A program made the translations under genes and the position numbers. Positions 52,246 through 60,634 of a DNA stretch of 64,000 bases are shown piece after piece (positions within the stretch are counted from its first letter, which is position 1; the number at the start of each line of letters is the position of its first letter). Under the pieces are notes generated by a model, which saw nothing but the letters and a program-made list of their open reading frames with translations, did not search any database and was not told the origin of the DNA. This DNA is from Spirosomataceae bacterium TFI 002 (lineage in GTDB: Bacteria > Bacteroidota > Bacteroidia > Cytophagales > Spirosomataceae). The DNA lies in NCBI GenBank assembly GCA_900230115.1, contig LT907983.1, forward strand, positions 4,386,774 through 4,450,773, written 5' to 3'.

Positions 52246-53040
52246 ATGAAACAGTATCACGACCTATTGAAGCACATTTTAGAAAATGGAACCGAAAAAA
52301 CTGACCGTACTGGAACAGGTACAAAGAGCGTTTTTGGTTATCAAATGAGATTCAATCTTAAGGAAGGTTTTCCATTAGTTACAACTAAGAAAATTCACCT
52401 AAGGTCAATCATTCATGAGCTATTGTGGTTTATAAATGGCGATACTAATATTGCTTATTTAAAAGACAATAAAGTGTCTATTTGGGACGAATGGGCGGAT
52501 AAAAACGGGGATTTGGGTCCTGTATATGGTAAACAGTGGAGGTCTTGGCCTAGTGCAAATGGAGAGAGTATTGATCAGCTTAAAGTAGTTTTAGAGCAAA
52601 TAAAAAATAGTCCAGATTCCCGTAGAATTATTATTTCGGCGTGGAATGTAGGCGAACTGAGCAAAATGGCCTTAATGCCGTGTCATGCTTTGTTTCAATT
52701 TTATGTAGCGGACAACAAATTGTCTTGTCAGTTATATCAGCGAAGTGCTGATGTGTTTTTGGGTGTTCCTTTCAATATTGCATCTTACGCATTATTAACG
52801 CACATGATCGCTCAAGAGTGTGGCTTAGAAGTGGGTGATTTCGTGTGGACGGGTGGAGATACCCATATTTACTCCAATCACATGGAGCAAGTTGATAAGC
52901 AGCTCGCGAGGGACTTTAGACCATTACCCCAATTGAAATTAAATCCAGATGTAAAGTCTTTATTTGATTTCAAATACGAAGATATTGAAATACTAAATTA
53001 CGATCCACATCCTGGAATTAAGGCCCCTGTAGCCGTATAA
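52246..53040 (+). CDS. thyA: Thymidylate synthase
   Basis: 264 residues, the same length as E. coli ThyA. ATG immediately follows the osmC-like stop. Key parts: '[50 protein letters not shown]', '[12 protein letters not shown]', '[31 protein letters not shown]' with nucleophile Cys146, '[28 protein letters not shown]' and '[13 protein letters not shown]'. It methylates dUMP with methylenetetrahydrofolate to dTMP and DHF. Last gene of the plus-strand operon; it ends at 53040, abutting the convergent DUF2141 gene at 53041 with no spacer. Confidence 0.98.
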   Translation: MKQYHDLLKHILENGTEKTDRTGTGTKSVFGYQMRFNLKEGFPLVTTKKIHLRSIIHELLWFINGDTNIAYLKDNKVSIWDEWADKNGDLGPVYGKQWRSWPSANGESIDQLKVVLEQIKNSPDSRRIIISAWNVGELSKMALMPCHALFQFYVADNKLSCQLYQRSADVFLGVPFNIASYALLTHMIAQECGLEVGDFVWTGGDTHIYSNHMEQVDKQLARDFRPLPQLKLNPDVKSLFDFKYEDIEILNYDPHPGIKAPVAV

Positions 53041-53430
53041 TTACTTCATTTTAACAATCACTACAGAACCTTTCTTAACGGGAACTAGAATTTCTTCTAA
53101 AGTAGGGGCTCTTAGCATTGGACGATTTTCCGAAGAAACTCCCCATGCTTCTGTAGGGGCACCGAATAAGTTGAAATCCATTTTGCCATTGCCATTTTCG
53201 TCGTGGTACGCATCAACTGCTACTGAGTTTACTCCATTGGAATCAATCGTTATGCTAGCCTTTTTGTCTTTGATAGAGATAATTTTCTGACTTATTACCT
53301 TATCATTTACATCTCGAATTCTTACATATGCCTTTCCCTTGTCATTCTTGAATCCAACAAGTTCAATTTTTACTGTTTCAGATGAAGTGTATGAGCTAAA
53401 GAGAAAAAATAAGCTAAGCAGTAGTTTCAT
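53041..53430 (-). CDS. DUF2141 secreted protein
   Basis: 129 residues with a signal peptide ('MKLLLSLFFLFSSYTSS'). Beta-sandwich typical of DUF2141: 'IELVGFKNDKGKAYVRIRD', then 'VNSVAVDAYHDENGNGKMDFNLFGAPTEAWGVSSE', where the acidic 'DENGNGKMD' loop is the family hallmark and may bind calcium. The end is 'ILVPVKKGSVVIVKMK'. Function is unknown; it is usually periplasmic or surface. It overlaps folK by 17 nt upstream and is the last gene of a minus-strand group. The junction with thyA leaves no room for a separate terminator. Confidence 0.85.
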   Translation of the reverse strand: MKLLLSLFFLFSSYTSSETVKIELVGFKNDKGKAYVRIRDVNDKVISQKIISIKDKKASITIDSNGVNSVAVDAYHDENGNGKMDFNLFGAPTEAWGVSSENRPMLRAPTLEEILVPVKKGSVVIVKMK

Positions 53431-53881
53431 TTTGTAATTCTTTGTGAAGTTGTCCTATGGATTTTAATAAAATAGGATGGATAAGTTGTTCATCGAGTTC
53501 CAATAATGGATCAAGAACGAACATTCTTTCAACGATAAATGGATGTGGAATGTTTAATCCTTCTGTATTTAAAATCCAATTGTTGAAAAATAGAATATCG
53601 ATATCTATTACTCTACTTCCCCACTTTTGACCCCTTTGTCTACCTAGCTTTGTTTCAATTTGCAATATTTTGGAGATCAGAGCCAATGGCAGTATTTCTG
53701 TTTCGAGAAGAACAGCCATGTTAAGATAGGACGGCACATCAGTGATTCCCCATGCAGCAGTTTCTATAATTTTAGATCTTTTGGTAACATTGCCTAGTGA
53801 CTGTAACTCATCAATAGCACTTTGTAAGAAAACTGCTCTATCACCAAGGTTACTGCCAAGGCCTAGATAAACTTGATTCAA
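53414..53881 (-). CDS. folK: 2-amino-4-hydroxy-6-hydroxymethyldihydropteridine pyrophosphokinase
   Basis: 155 residues from a TTG at 53881 that overlaps the pcrB stop as TTGA; an earlier GTG at 53905 lies inside pcrB and is less likely. HPPK motifs: 'VYLGLGSNLGDRAVFLQSAIDEL', 'IIETAAWGITDVPSYLNMAVLLET' and 'LGRQRGQKWGSRVIDIDILFFN' with the metal-binding D-x-D, then 'IPHPFIVERMFVLDPLLEL'. It transfers pyrophosphate from ATP to the pterin for folate synthesis. Its pairing with thyA across the convergent junction is functionally apt (folate use) but they are on opposite strands. Confidence 0.93.
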   Translation of the reverse strand: MNQVYLGLGSNLGDRAVFLQSAIDELQSLGNVTKRSKIIETAAWGITDVPSYLNMAVLLETEILPLALISKILQIETKLGRQRGQKWGSRVIDIDILFFNNWILNTEGLNIPHPFIVERMFVLDPLLELDEQLIHPILLKSIGQLHKELQNETTA

Positions 53882-54639
53882 TTTTTTGTTACAAGTTCGT
53901 TGCACAAATCTCGAGTTTCAGACATTTCAAAAAGTAAATCTGGGTTTTCTTCAAAGGCTGTACCCACAACAATCAGATCAGCTCCAGCACAAAAGATCTC
54001 TTTGGCTTTTTGGGATGTTCTTATTCCGCCGCCTACAATAATTGGATGGTCTACACTTTTGCTAACCACCTCTATCATTGTGTTTGAAACAGGTTTTTGA
54101 GCCCCACTTCCACAATCCAAGTAAGTCAATTGGAGGCCTAGTAGTTCTCCTGCCATTGCTGTAGCAGCGGCAACATCTGGCTTATCGTGAGGAACTGGGT
54201 TGGTATTGCTAATGTAAGAAACCGTCGTCTGTTTGCCTCCATCTACTAGAATATAGCCAGTAGGTAAAACTTCAAGCTTACTTTTCTTAAGCAATGGAGC
54301 ACTAAGCACGTGTTGGCCGATTAAGAAATCTGCATTTCTACCCGAAATAAGTGACAAGTAAAGTATACCGTCTGCTTCTGGATAAATGTGGGCATGATTG
54401 CCAGGGAACAGGATAACTGGTATTTCTACAGGTTTTAATCTTTGGATCACCGTTTCCATGAGGTCTGAAGAAATGAGGCTTCCACCAACCAATATGAAAT
54501 CAACCCGTGCTGAAACCATATTCATAATAAGCTCGTCCAGCTGATCTAAAATCACCTTGTCAGGATCAATTAAGACGGCAAGGCTTTTGATTCCTTTGTT
54601 TTTTCGTAGAATAAGCTCAGAAAGTATACTATTGCTCAT
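53878..54639 (-). CDS. pcrB: Geranylgeranylglyceryl phosphate synthase family (PcrB-like)
   Basis: 253 residues. TIM-barrel of the GGGPS/PcrB family: 'SLAVLIDPDKV' near residue 20, 'VDFILVGGSLIS', 'VILFPGNHAHIYPEADGILYLSLISGRNADFLIGQH', 'YILVDGGKQTTVSYISNTNPVPHDKPDVAAATAMAGELLG', 'YLDCGSGAQKPV' and 'IIVGGGIRTSQKAKEIFCAGADLIVVGTAFEE' (phosphate binding). Family knowledge: joins a polyprenyl diphosphate to sn-glycerol-1-phosphate, making an ether link of archaeal type; Bacteroidota encode such enzymes of the group I/II type, with unclear cellular role. Overlaps the small membrane-protein gene upstream by 11 nt and folK downstream. Confidence 0.9.
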   Translation of the reverse strand: MSNSILSELILRKNKGIKSLAVLIDPDKVILDQLDELIMNMVSARVDFILVGGSLISSDLMETVIQRLKPVEIPVILFPGNHAHIYPEADGILYLSLISGRNADFLIGQHVLSAPLLKKSKLEVLPTGYILVDGGKQTTVSYISNTNPVPHDKPDVAAATAMAGELLGLQLTYLDCGSGAQKPVSNTMIEVVSKSVDHPIIVGGGIRTSQKAKEIFCAGADLIVVGTAFEENPDLLFEMSETRDLCNELVTKN

Positions 54640-54940
54640 TTTTATCTAAAGATTCAATATATTCCATTAGCTTTTCTTTTGCCAATGCAAGCAAGATTGA
54701 AGTTGCAACTCCTTTAAGACTTGAGCTTATAAAAGACTCACTTTTTTCTGTCGTTTCTACTTCTTGCTCTTCATCATCATCACTAAACAATTGGAATAGT
54801 GAATATCCCAAAACAAGCACACCACCTATTAGGAGTGCATCTCGCCCTAGCTCTTTGTAATCTTGAGCTTTTTGTTTGAGTGCCTCAGTAGTGTCCTCAA
54901 TTTTTTTATGTAGTACTAATTTTTGTTGTGCTCTGTCCAT
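54629..54940 (-). CDS. Small membrane-associated hypothetical protein
   Basis: 103 residues. An amphipathic, coiled N-terminus ('KLVLHKKIEDTTEALKQKAQDYKELG'), one membrane span ('ALLIGGVLVLGYSLFQLF'), a strongly acidic linker ('SDDDEEQEVETTEKSE') and a C-terminal helix ('SSLKGVATSILLALAKEKLMEYIESL'). No family is recognised; the layout resembles YtxH/DUF883-like stress or phage-shock-linked small proteins only in general form. It overlaps pcrB by 11 nt, so it is co-translated with it, and follows recQ by 39 bp. Confidence 0.75.
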   Translation of the reverse strand: MDRAQQKLVLHKKIEDTTEALKQKAQDYKELGRDALLIGGVLVLGYSLFQLFSDDDEEQEVETTEKSESFISSSLKGVATSILLALAKEKLMEYIESLDKNEQ

Positions 54941-54979
54941 GGTTTTACAAAACTATGCTTTTATCCTTTATGCATAAAT

Positions 54980-56881
54980 TTAAAGCTCATTTTTATATAT
55001 AATTCCCATTGAATCAATTTGCCATATGTTGCTATCTAAAGCCCTAGAAATTGTCTTTTCAATTACAAAAGAATCAACTTCGGGTAATTTGTTTTCAATT
55101 TTTTGAAGACTGATTGGTAACAGCTCTGTGATTCGACTTAAAGTTGTGGAAAAAACGTCCTTTTCAATTTCCAATTTGGCTAATATCAAGCAATTATCAC
55201 ATTTGCCACAGCGTTTTAAGTTTTTTTCGTCGAAATACTCCTGCATCATCATCATTCTACAGCGACGCTTGTCCTGAGTGTATGCTAACATCTTTGCTAA
55301 CGAACGTTCGTCGTGTTTCTTTTTTGCAAGGTATTTTTCTTTATCCAAAGTGAGGTTGGCTGCGTCATATCTGGCATTCAGAAAGGTGATTTTGGAGTCG
55401 TTGTTTTGTTCAAAATATTCAACAATACCTTGAGTGTGCAATTGCCTGATTTCGGATTTCACTTTATCTATTGGAATGGAATGTGATCGAGCAATTTCGT
55501 TTTCTGAAATGGTGATAAAGTTGGCAAAAAGCTCTCCCCCATAAATTCTAAGTAGAGTTTTACACAAGCCGCCTAAAGTTTGATTGTGAACTTGAAAAGC
55601 GTATAATTCAGTATTATTAACCTTAAAATTTAACTTACTGGGACTAAAATATGCTTCACTAAGGGAGATGAGCTCGTTTTCTTCTAAGAGTTTTAAGCAG
55701 TAGTGGGTTTCAGTTGTATTAAGTCCAAAAGTTTCACAAAAGAGTTTTAGGTCGAAGCTTTTAGATTCCAAATAATAAGACCCAATTGCTAATTGGTAAA
55801 AGTTACACAAGCATTGGTAAACTCTTTTTACTGTTTCAATAGGAGGGAAGCGTAATTCCATCCATCTGGATGCATCTTCAATATCATTTTCATTGTATAG
55901 AATGAAAGCATAAGCTTGTTTTCCGTCTCTTCCTGCTCGACCGGCTTCTTGGTAATAAGCTTCAATGTTTTCTGGAATATCTAAGTGTACCACGCTTCGT
56001 ACATTTGGCTTGTCTATACCCATTCCGAAGGCATTTGTAGCAACAACGACACCTTTTGGACTATCAATCCATTTTTTTTGTTTTTCGTTTCTTATTTTAT
56101 GTTCCAAGCCTGCATGGTAAAAGTCAGCTTCGAAATTCAGTTTTTTGAGAAAATTTGCAACTTCTTGTGTTCTTTTTCTAGTCTTGACATAAACAATTGC
56201 TGAACCCCCATACTTTTTAAGAATCTGAAAAAGCTTATGTTCTTTTTGGCTGGTAGAAATAGCTGCAAAAGATAAGTTTTCTCTCGCAAAACTTTTCGTG
56301 AATATTTGAACCTCTTTCAAGTCGAGGTACTTAACAATGTCTTTCTTTACTAAATCTGTTGCCGTTGCGGTAAGAGCAATTGTGCTTGCATTGGGGATGT
56401 ACTTTTTAAAATCAGCGACTTTAAGGTACGGTGGTCTAAAATCATGGCCCCACTTTGAAATACAATGAGCTTCATCAATAACGAGCATTGCAACTTTCAT
56501 TCGCTTCGCTCTCTCAATCATTAGGTCGGTTAATAAACGCTCAGGCGATACATACAAAAACTTGAAACCGCCATTTACAAAGTTGTCCAACGTTCGGTCA
56601 ATTTCACCCTTAAACATACCTGAATAAATAGCTGCAGCCGGAATATTTCTCTGTTGCAATTGATCCACCTGATCCTTCATCAAAGCAATAAGAGGAGTAA
56701 TGACAATGACCACTCCTTCTTTCATCATTCCAGGGACTTGAAAGCAAATGGATTTTCCACCTCCAGTTGGTAACAAAGCAAGCGTATCCTTGTTATCTAA
56801 TACCGACTGAATTATTTCTAGTTGTAATGGACGGAATTCATCGTAACCCCAATATTTTTTTAATATTTCTTGTGGATGCAC
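54980..56881 (-). CDS. recQ: RecQ-family ATP-dependent DNA helicase
   Basis: 633 residues with a GTG start at 56881 ('MHPQEILKKYWGYDEFRPLQ'). SF2 motifs: Walker A 'ALLPTGGGKSICFQVPGM', Ib 'LIALMKDQVDQL', II 'LVIDEAHCISKWGHDFRPPYLK', III 'ALTATAT', IV 'IVYVKTRKRTQEVANFLK', V 'VVVATNAFGMGIDKPNVRSVVHLDIP', VI 'YYQEAGRAGRDG'. The RQC zinc site is in 'DKRRCRMMMMQEYFDEKNLKRCGKCDNC' (four Cys). The HRDC domain is missing or strongly reduced; the protein ends soon after a degenerate winged-helix region. 3'-5' helicase for recombination and fork repair. Divergent from the T9SS metalloprotease. Confidence 0.95.
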   Translation of the reverse strand: MHPQEILKKYWGYDEFRPLQLEIIQSVLDNKDTLALLPTGGGKSICFQVPGMMKEGVVIVITPLIALMKDQVDQLQQRNIPAAAIYSGMFKGEIDRTLDNFVNGGFKFLYVSPERLLTDLMIERAKRMKVAMLVIDEAHCISKWGHDFRPPYLKVADFKKYIPNASTIALTATATDLVKKDIVKYLDLKEVQIFTKSFARENLSFAAISTSQKEHKLFQILKKYGGSAIVYVKTRKRTQEVANFLKKLNFEADFYHAGLEHKIRNEKQKKWIDSPKGVVVATNAFGMGIDKPNVRSVVHLDIPENIEAYYQEAGRAGRDGKQAYAFILYNENDIEDASRWMELRFPPIETVKRVYQCLCNFYQLAIGSYYLESKSFDLKLFCETFGLNTTETHYCLKLLEENELISLSEAYFSPSKLNFKVNNTELYAFQVHNQTLGGLCKTLLRIYGGELFANFITISENEIARSHSIPIDKVKSEIRQLHTQGIVEYFEQNNDSKITFLNARYDAANLTLDKEKYLAKKKHDERSLAKMLAYTQDKRRCRMMMMQEYFDEKNLKRCGKCDNCLILAKLEIEKDVFSTTLSRITELLPISLQKIENKLPEVDSFVIEKTISRALDSNIWQIDSMGIIYKNEL

Positions 56882-57005
56882 GTTACTTTTTGTTCAAAAC
56901 TTACGTATTTCATAAATAATACAATCGGGATTTAATTTATTTGAGCAAATTACAGTTTTTGAATTATATTTACCGAACACCTTTACCCATATTCATTGAG
57001 AAATT

Positions 57006-59681
57006 ATGAAAAATAGTCTTTTAACTCTTTCGCTAGTTTTATTAACCTTTTATTCTTTTGGGCAAAATTTATACGAGTCGAGAGACAAGTTGAATGTTTA
57101 TAAAGCGAAGCAAGAGGTAGTGAAGGGAACGCCTGTTATATGTCCTGCAAATCATAGTGATGTGAACACATATGTGGAGATGGCGGAGGACGTAAAGTTG
57201 GCGATTCAAGCAAAAAGACAATTAAGACCTTCTGGAGTTAAAAAAGCAGAATTTATAGTTGACTACGTGGATTTTCCTGCAAATGCAGAAGCTAGTTTTC
57301 AAAGAGCAATTGATATATGGGCAGAAATTCTTTCGTCTGATGTACCTATTAGAGTAATTGCATTGTGGCAAGAGCTAGGGCCAAACACTTTGGGTTCAGC
57401 TTTTCCAGGTGATTTTCGTAGAAATTTCTCAGGCTCTAAAAAACCATTTACTTGGTATCCAATAGCGTTGGCAGAAAAAATGGCAGGAACTGAACTGAAC
57501 TCTCCTTTAGATTATGATATGGTGGTAAGGTTTAGTAGTGATGTGAATTGGTATTATGGAGCAACTGGTACGCCAGCAGTGGGACAGTTTGACCTCACTA
57601 CTGTAGTTCTTCATGAGTTATGTCATGGATTAGGATTTGTTGGCTCACTCGAAGTAGAGGGTGCACAAGGATCATTTGGATCAGGAACTCCGTATCCATT
57701 CATTTTTGACACATTTGTCGAAAACGATGTAAATCAAAGTGTAGTGGATACAGTATTATTTAAAAATCCATCCACTCAACTTAGAAATCAATTGATAAGT
57801 GAGAACTTGTTTTTTAATAGTGTAAACAGCCTTAAAGCAAATGGTGGACAAAGACCAAGACTTTATGCACCTACAATTTTTGATGCAGGATCAAGTATTT
57901 CTCACCTTGACAGCAAATCTTTCCCAGCTGGAACACCAAATAGTTTAATGACTCCTTCTGCGGGATTTAGGGAAGTGAATAATGATCCAGGAACCATCGT
58001 AAGAAACATGTTTAACGATATGGGATGGAAAGGTAGTAGTGTGCTTCACACACCTTTGAAAGACTTTGAAGATGCCACGGAAGTAAAAATATTAGCTAAA
58101 GTATTAAGCGATACCACTTACAAAGACAGCAATGTAAAATTGCATTATCTTGAGTTGGACTTAGAAACAGCTACTAACGATGATATCATTACAGACAATG
58201 CCTTAACATTTCCAATGGTGAAAACTAGTGCTGGAAATTACGAATACAATATTCCTATTACAGACCCTACTGCAGCATTTTTCTATTGGATCACGTTGGA
58301 CGATGATTTTGGTAAACAGGCAACGAGCCCTCCAAATGCTCCGGATTTGTATTGGTTGTTTTTTGTTGGAATACCAGATGAAGCAGGTCCTACTATCGAC
58401 TATACAGCACCTACAATTGTACCTGCCGGCAATCCAATTAGCTTCTTAGCATCTGTTGATGACGATTATCAAGTAGGAATAGATACTGTATTTGTATCCT
58501 ATAAAATTAATGGTGGAACTGAGCAGAAGTTTGGTTTGAAGAAATATGACGTAAATACTGACAATCCTGATTTCTCGCAGGGAACTTTGGATGCTATATC
58601 TTATTTAGCTGAGGGCGGACTTCCTGCACTTTCTGCTGGAGATGTAGTTACTTTTAGGATGACTGCAAGAGATAAGGCGGGAAATGAAACGATTATTCCA
58701 ACCACATCAGGAGGAACGCTACTTGATGATCCCGTTGTTTTGAGCGACTATACAATGGCAGCAACTAGTTTGCTTGAGCCTATAGAAAGGAATGTATACG
58801 ATTTTAATAGTTCTTCTGAGGATTTCGCATTACTTGGATTTGATGTTGGAGTACCAAATGGCTTGCAAAATGGGGCACTTCATACAACCGCTCCATATAC
58901 AAATGGCTTGGGTTTGTATGATCCCGTATCTGGCGATACATATTTAGATTTTAGTGCAAACCAAATTGCGTTGTTGCGTAATCCTATAGTTGTAAGGGGT
59001 GATACTTCAATAATAAGTTTCGACGAAATTGTTTTAGTTGAGCCAGGAGAAGACGGAAGTGTATACGGTGATCAAGATTTTTGGGATTATGTTATAGTAG
59101 AGTGTTCATTCGATGGTGGTGGTTCTTGGATTGAGTTAGGAGATGGCTATGATTCAGGTGCTGATGCAGATTGGAAAAAGCTATTTACTGATAATTTAGC
59201 TCCAGCAAATGCTGAAAATCCAACTTCAAATGGAACACCTTCTCCAGCATTTTACAGACCTAGAGAAATTGATATTTATGATTACCTAGTTGCTGGAGTA
59301 GCTGGACGAGAAATGCTATTAAGATTTCGCTTGTTTTCTGATCAATGGGTGAATGGTTACGGATGGGTTATTGATAATTTGGCAATTCAACAAGCTAAGC
59401 CTAAGCCATTGGCTAATGAAGCAGATAAAGATCTTGCTCTTAGAATTGGACCAAACCCTACATCAGACTTTATAGATATCAAACTTGAAAGTGTACAAGG
59501 TGCCAAGGTTGATCTTCAAGTAATTGACATTAAAGGTGGAATTAGCCTTCAAAAAGAAGTAAAGACAGTAAATAATACACTAGACCACAGGTTACAAGTT
59601 AATCAGTTAAACGCTGGAACTTATGTCTTAAAAGTGAGAACAGAAAGCGGAACAAAAACGGGTAAATTCGTAGTACTATAA
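57006..59681 (+). CDS. Secreted zinc metalloprotease with T9SS sorting domain
   Basis: 891 residues. Signal peptide 'MKNSLLTLSLVLLTFYSFGQ'. The metalloprotease motif 'TVVLHELCHGLGFVGS' gives His203-Glu-Leu-Cys-His207, a zincin H-E-x-x-H-G-x-G-F form; a possible third ligand lies near 'SSISHLDSKSFPAG' (about 300). Middle and later parts are beta-rich: a 'DDDYQVGIDTVFVSYKING' Ig-like segment (about 480-560) and an immune-inhibitor-A-like beta segment ('FDEIVLVEPGEDGSVYGDQDFWDYVIVECSFDGG', about 670-790). The C-terminal 75 or so residues ('LRIGPNPTSDFIDIKLESVQG' to 'TKTGKFVVL') are a type A T9SS sorting domain. So it is exported across the outer membrane and held on the surface or released. Substrate is unknown. 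Confidence 0.9.
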   Translation: MKNSLLTLSLVLLTFYSFGQNLYESRDKLNVYKAKQEVVKGTPVICPANHSDVNTYVEMAEDVKLAIQAKRQLRPSGVKKAEFIVDYVDFPANAEASFQRAIDIWAEILSSDVPIRVIALWQELGPNTLGSAFPGDFRRNFSGSKKPFTWYPIALAEKMAGTELNSPLDYDMVVRFSSDVNWYYGATGTPAVGQFDLTTVVLHELCHGLGFVGSLEVEGAQGSFGSGTPYPFIFDTFVENDVNQSVVDTVLFKNPSTQLRNQLISENLFFNSVNSLKANGGQRPRLYAPTIFDAGSSISHLDSKSFPAGTPNSLMTPSAGFREVNNDPGTIVRNMFNDMGWKGSSVLHTPLKDFEDATEVKILAKVLSDTTYKDSNVKLHYLELDLETATNDDIITDNALTFPMVKTSAGNYEYNIPITDPTAAFFYWITLDDDFGKQATSPPNAPDLYWLFFVGIPDEAGPTIDYTAPTIVPAGNPISFLASVDDDYQVGIDTVFVSYKINGGTEQKFGLKKYDVNTDNPDFSQGTLDAISYLAEGGLPALSAGDVVTFRMTARDKAGNETIIPTTSGGTLLDDPVVLSDYTMAATSLLEPIERNVYDFNSSSEDFALLGFDVGVPNGLQNGALHTTAPYTNGLGLYDPVSGDTYLDFSANQIALLRNPIVVRGDTSIISFDEIVLVEPGEDGSVYGDQDFWDYVIVECSFDGGGSWIELGDGYDSGADADWKKLFTDNLAPANAENPTSNGTPSPAFYRPREIDIYDYLVAGVAGREMLLRFRLFSDQWVNGYGWVIDNLAIQQAKPKPLANEADKDLALRIGPNPTSDFIDIKLESVQGAKVDLQVIDIKGGISLQKEVKTVNNTLDHRLQVNQLNAGTYVLKVRTESGTKTGKFVVL

Positions 59682-59705
59682 TTTACTTTGTAAGATTATA
59701 CTAGA

Positions 59706-59735
59706 AAGGCATTCTTCGGAATGTCTTTTTTTTTG
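59706..59735 (+). terminator. Rho-independent terminator after the metalloprotease gene
   Basis: AAGGCATTC-TTCG-GAATGTCTT stem with a stable UUCG loop, followed by a run of T; 25 bp after the stop. Confidence 0.85.
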
Positions 59736-59813
59736 CCTAGAAGCCAGTAAGCGTCAATTACAAACTTTTACATTCATTTACATTGCACTTACTTTATCGG
59801 CTCGTTTTCTGTA

Positions 59814-59821
59814 TACATTTG
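59814..59821 (+). promoter_or_regulatory. Probable -7 box of the 59846 gene
   Basis: TACATTTG fits TAnnTTTG, 24 bp before the start codon. A -33 element at ideal spacing is not evident. Confidence 0.45.
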
Positions 59822-59845
59822 AATAGTCACTAACATAAAAGCATC

Positions 59846-60625
59846 ATGAAAAAGAGTCTTATTTTTGTTCTTTTAACCGCTCTCGTAATTGGAGGTATTT
59901 ATTATAACAATTCAGTTTCTGCCCATCAAGAGGCAATGAGCAATACGTATAACTACAATTTAGATTTGGGCTTTTACAAAAAGTACCGATCAGGGATCAT
60001 TTATAAAATGGAATCCCGATTTCTCAAGACCATTTCTAAGGAGAAACTATATGCCGCAAAATCCGTAAGAGATATCTTTCCATTGAAGTCGACTTTAGGA
60101 ATTGAATCTTTTCATACCGTAAGTTTCGGTATTCTTGAAAATGAAAAAGAGAACGTTAAAGTGGGTGATGACGAACATTTAACTGATGACCAGCTTGCTT
60201 TAATTAAAACAATCGAATACTCTGACAATATTTATGTAAGAGCTTATTACAAGGTAAGGAACGCTTACTCAGGAGAAATGGAAGAAAAGCAGCTTATTTA
60301 TTACCTCTCTATTGTTCCAGAAAAAGAGGCCGTTTATATGAATGGATATGACAGTTTCATTTCTTACCTTAAATTGAATAGCAACGAAAAATCACTTTCT
60401 ATTGATAATAAAAAGCTAAAACCTGGCAGAATAATTTTTACCGTAAATAAAAATGGTGCAATTGAAAACGCTAAGGTGGAATCTACATCTGGGTACGCAG
60501 CATTGGATGATAACTTATTGGAGTTAATTAACAAAATGCCTGGTAATTGGCAGCCAGCGAGTAATTCACTGGGTGAAAAAGTAAATCAAGATTTTGTGTT
60601 CTTTTTTGGTTTGGAGGGCTGTTAA
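59846..60625 (+). CDS. Membrane-anchored or exported protein with TonB-C-like domain
   Basis: 259 residues. N-terminal hydrophobic segment ('SLIFVLLTALVIGGIYY', residues 4-20), signal or anchor. Residues about 25-180 match no family I know ('DLGFYKKYRSGIIYKMESRF', 'YSDNIYVRAYYKVRNAYSGEMEEKQLIYYLS'). The last 70 or so residues ('KPGRIIFTVNKNGAIENAKVESTSGYAALDDNLLELINKMPGNWQPA') have the beta-alpha-beta pattern and 'G.I.F.V...G.I..AKV..SSG...LD......I..MP.W.PA' wording of TonB C-terminal-like domains. It lacks a Pro-rich linker, so it is not a standard TonB. Monocistronic; flanked by a terminator and a convergent MATE gene. Confidence 0.75.
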   Translation: MKKSLIFVLLTALVIGGIYYNNSVSAHQEAMSNTYNYNLDLGFYKKYRSGIIYKMESRFLKTISKEKLYAAKSVRDIFPLKSTLGIESFHTVSFGILENEKENVKVGDDEHLTDDQLALIKTIEYSDNIYVRAYYKVRNAYSGEMEEKQLIYYLSIVPEKEAVYMNGYDSFISYLKLNSNEKSLSIDNKKLKPGRIIFTVNKNGAIENAKVESTSGYAALDDNLLELINKMPGNWQPASNSLGEKVNQDFVFFFGLEGC

Positions 60626-60634
60626 TAACTCGTT

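Noticed and set aside
59846..60625. Full TonB protein
   Set aside because: It has an anchor and a TonB-C-like end but no Pro-rich spacer, and the middle part is unrelated.
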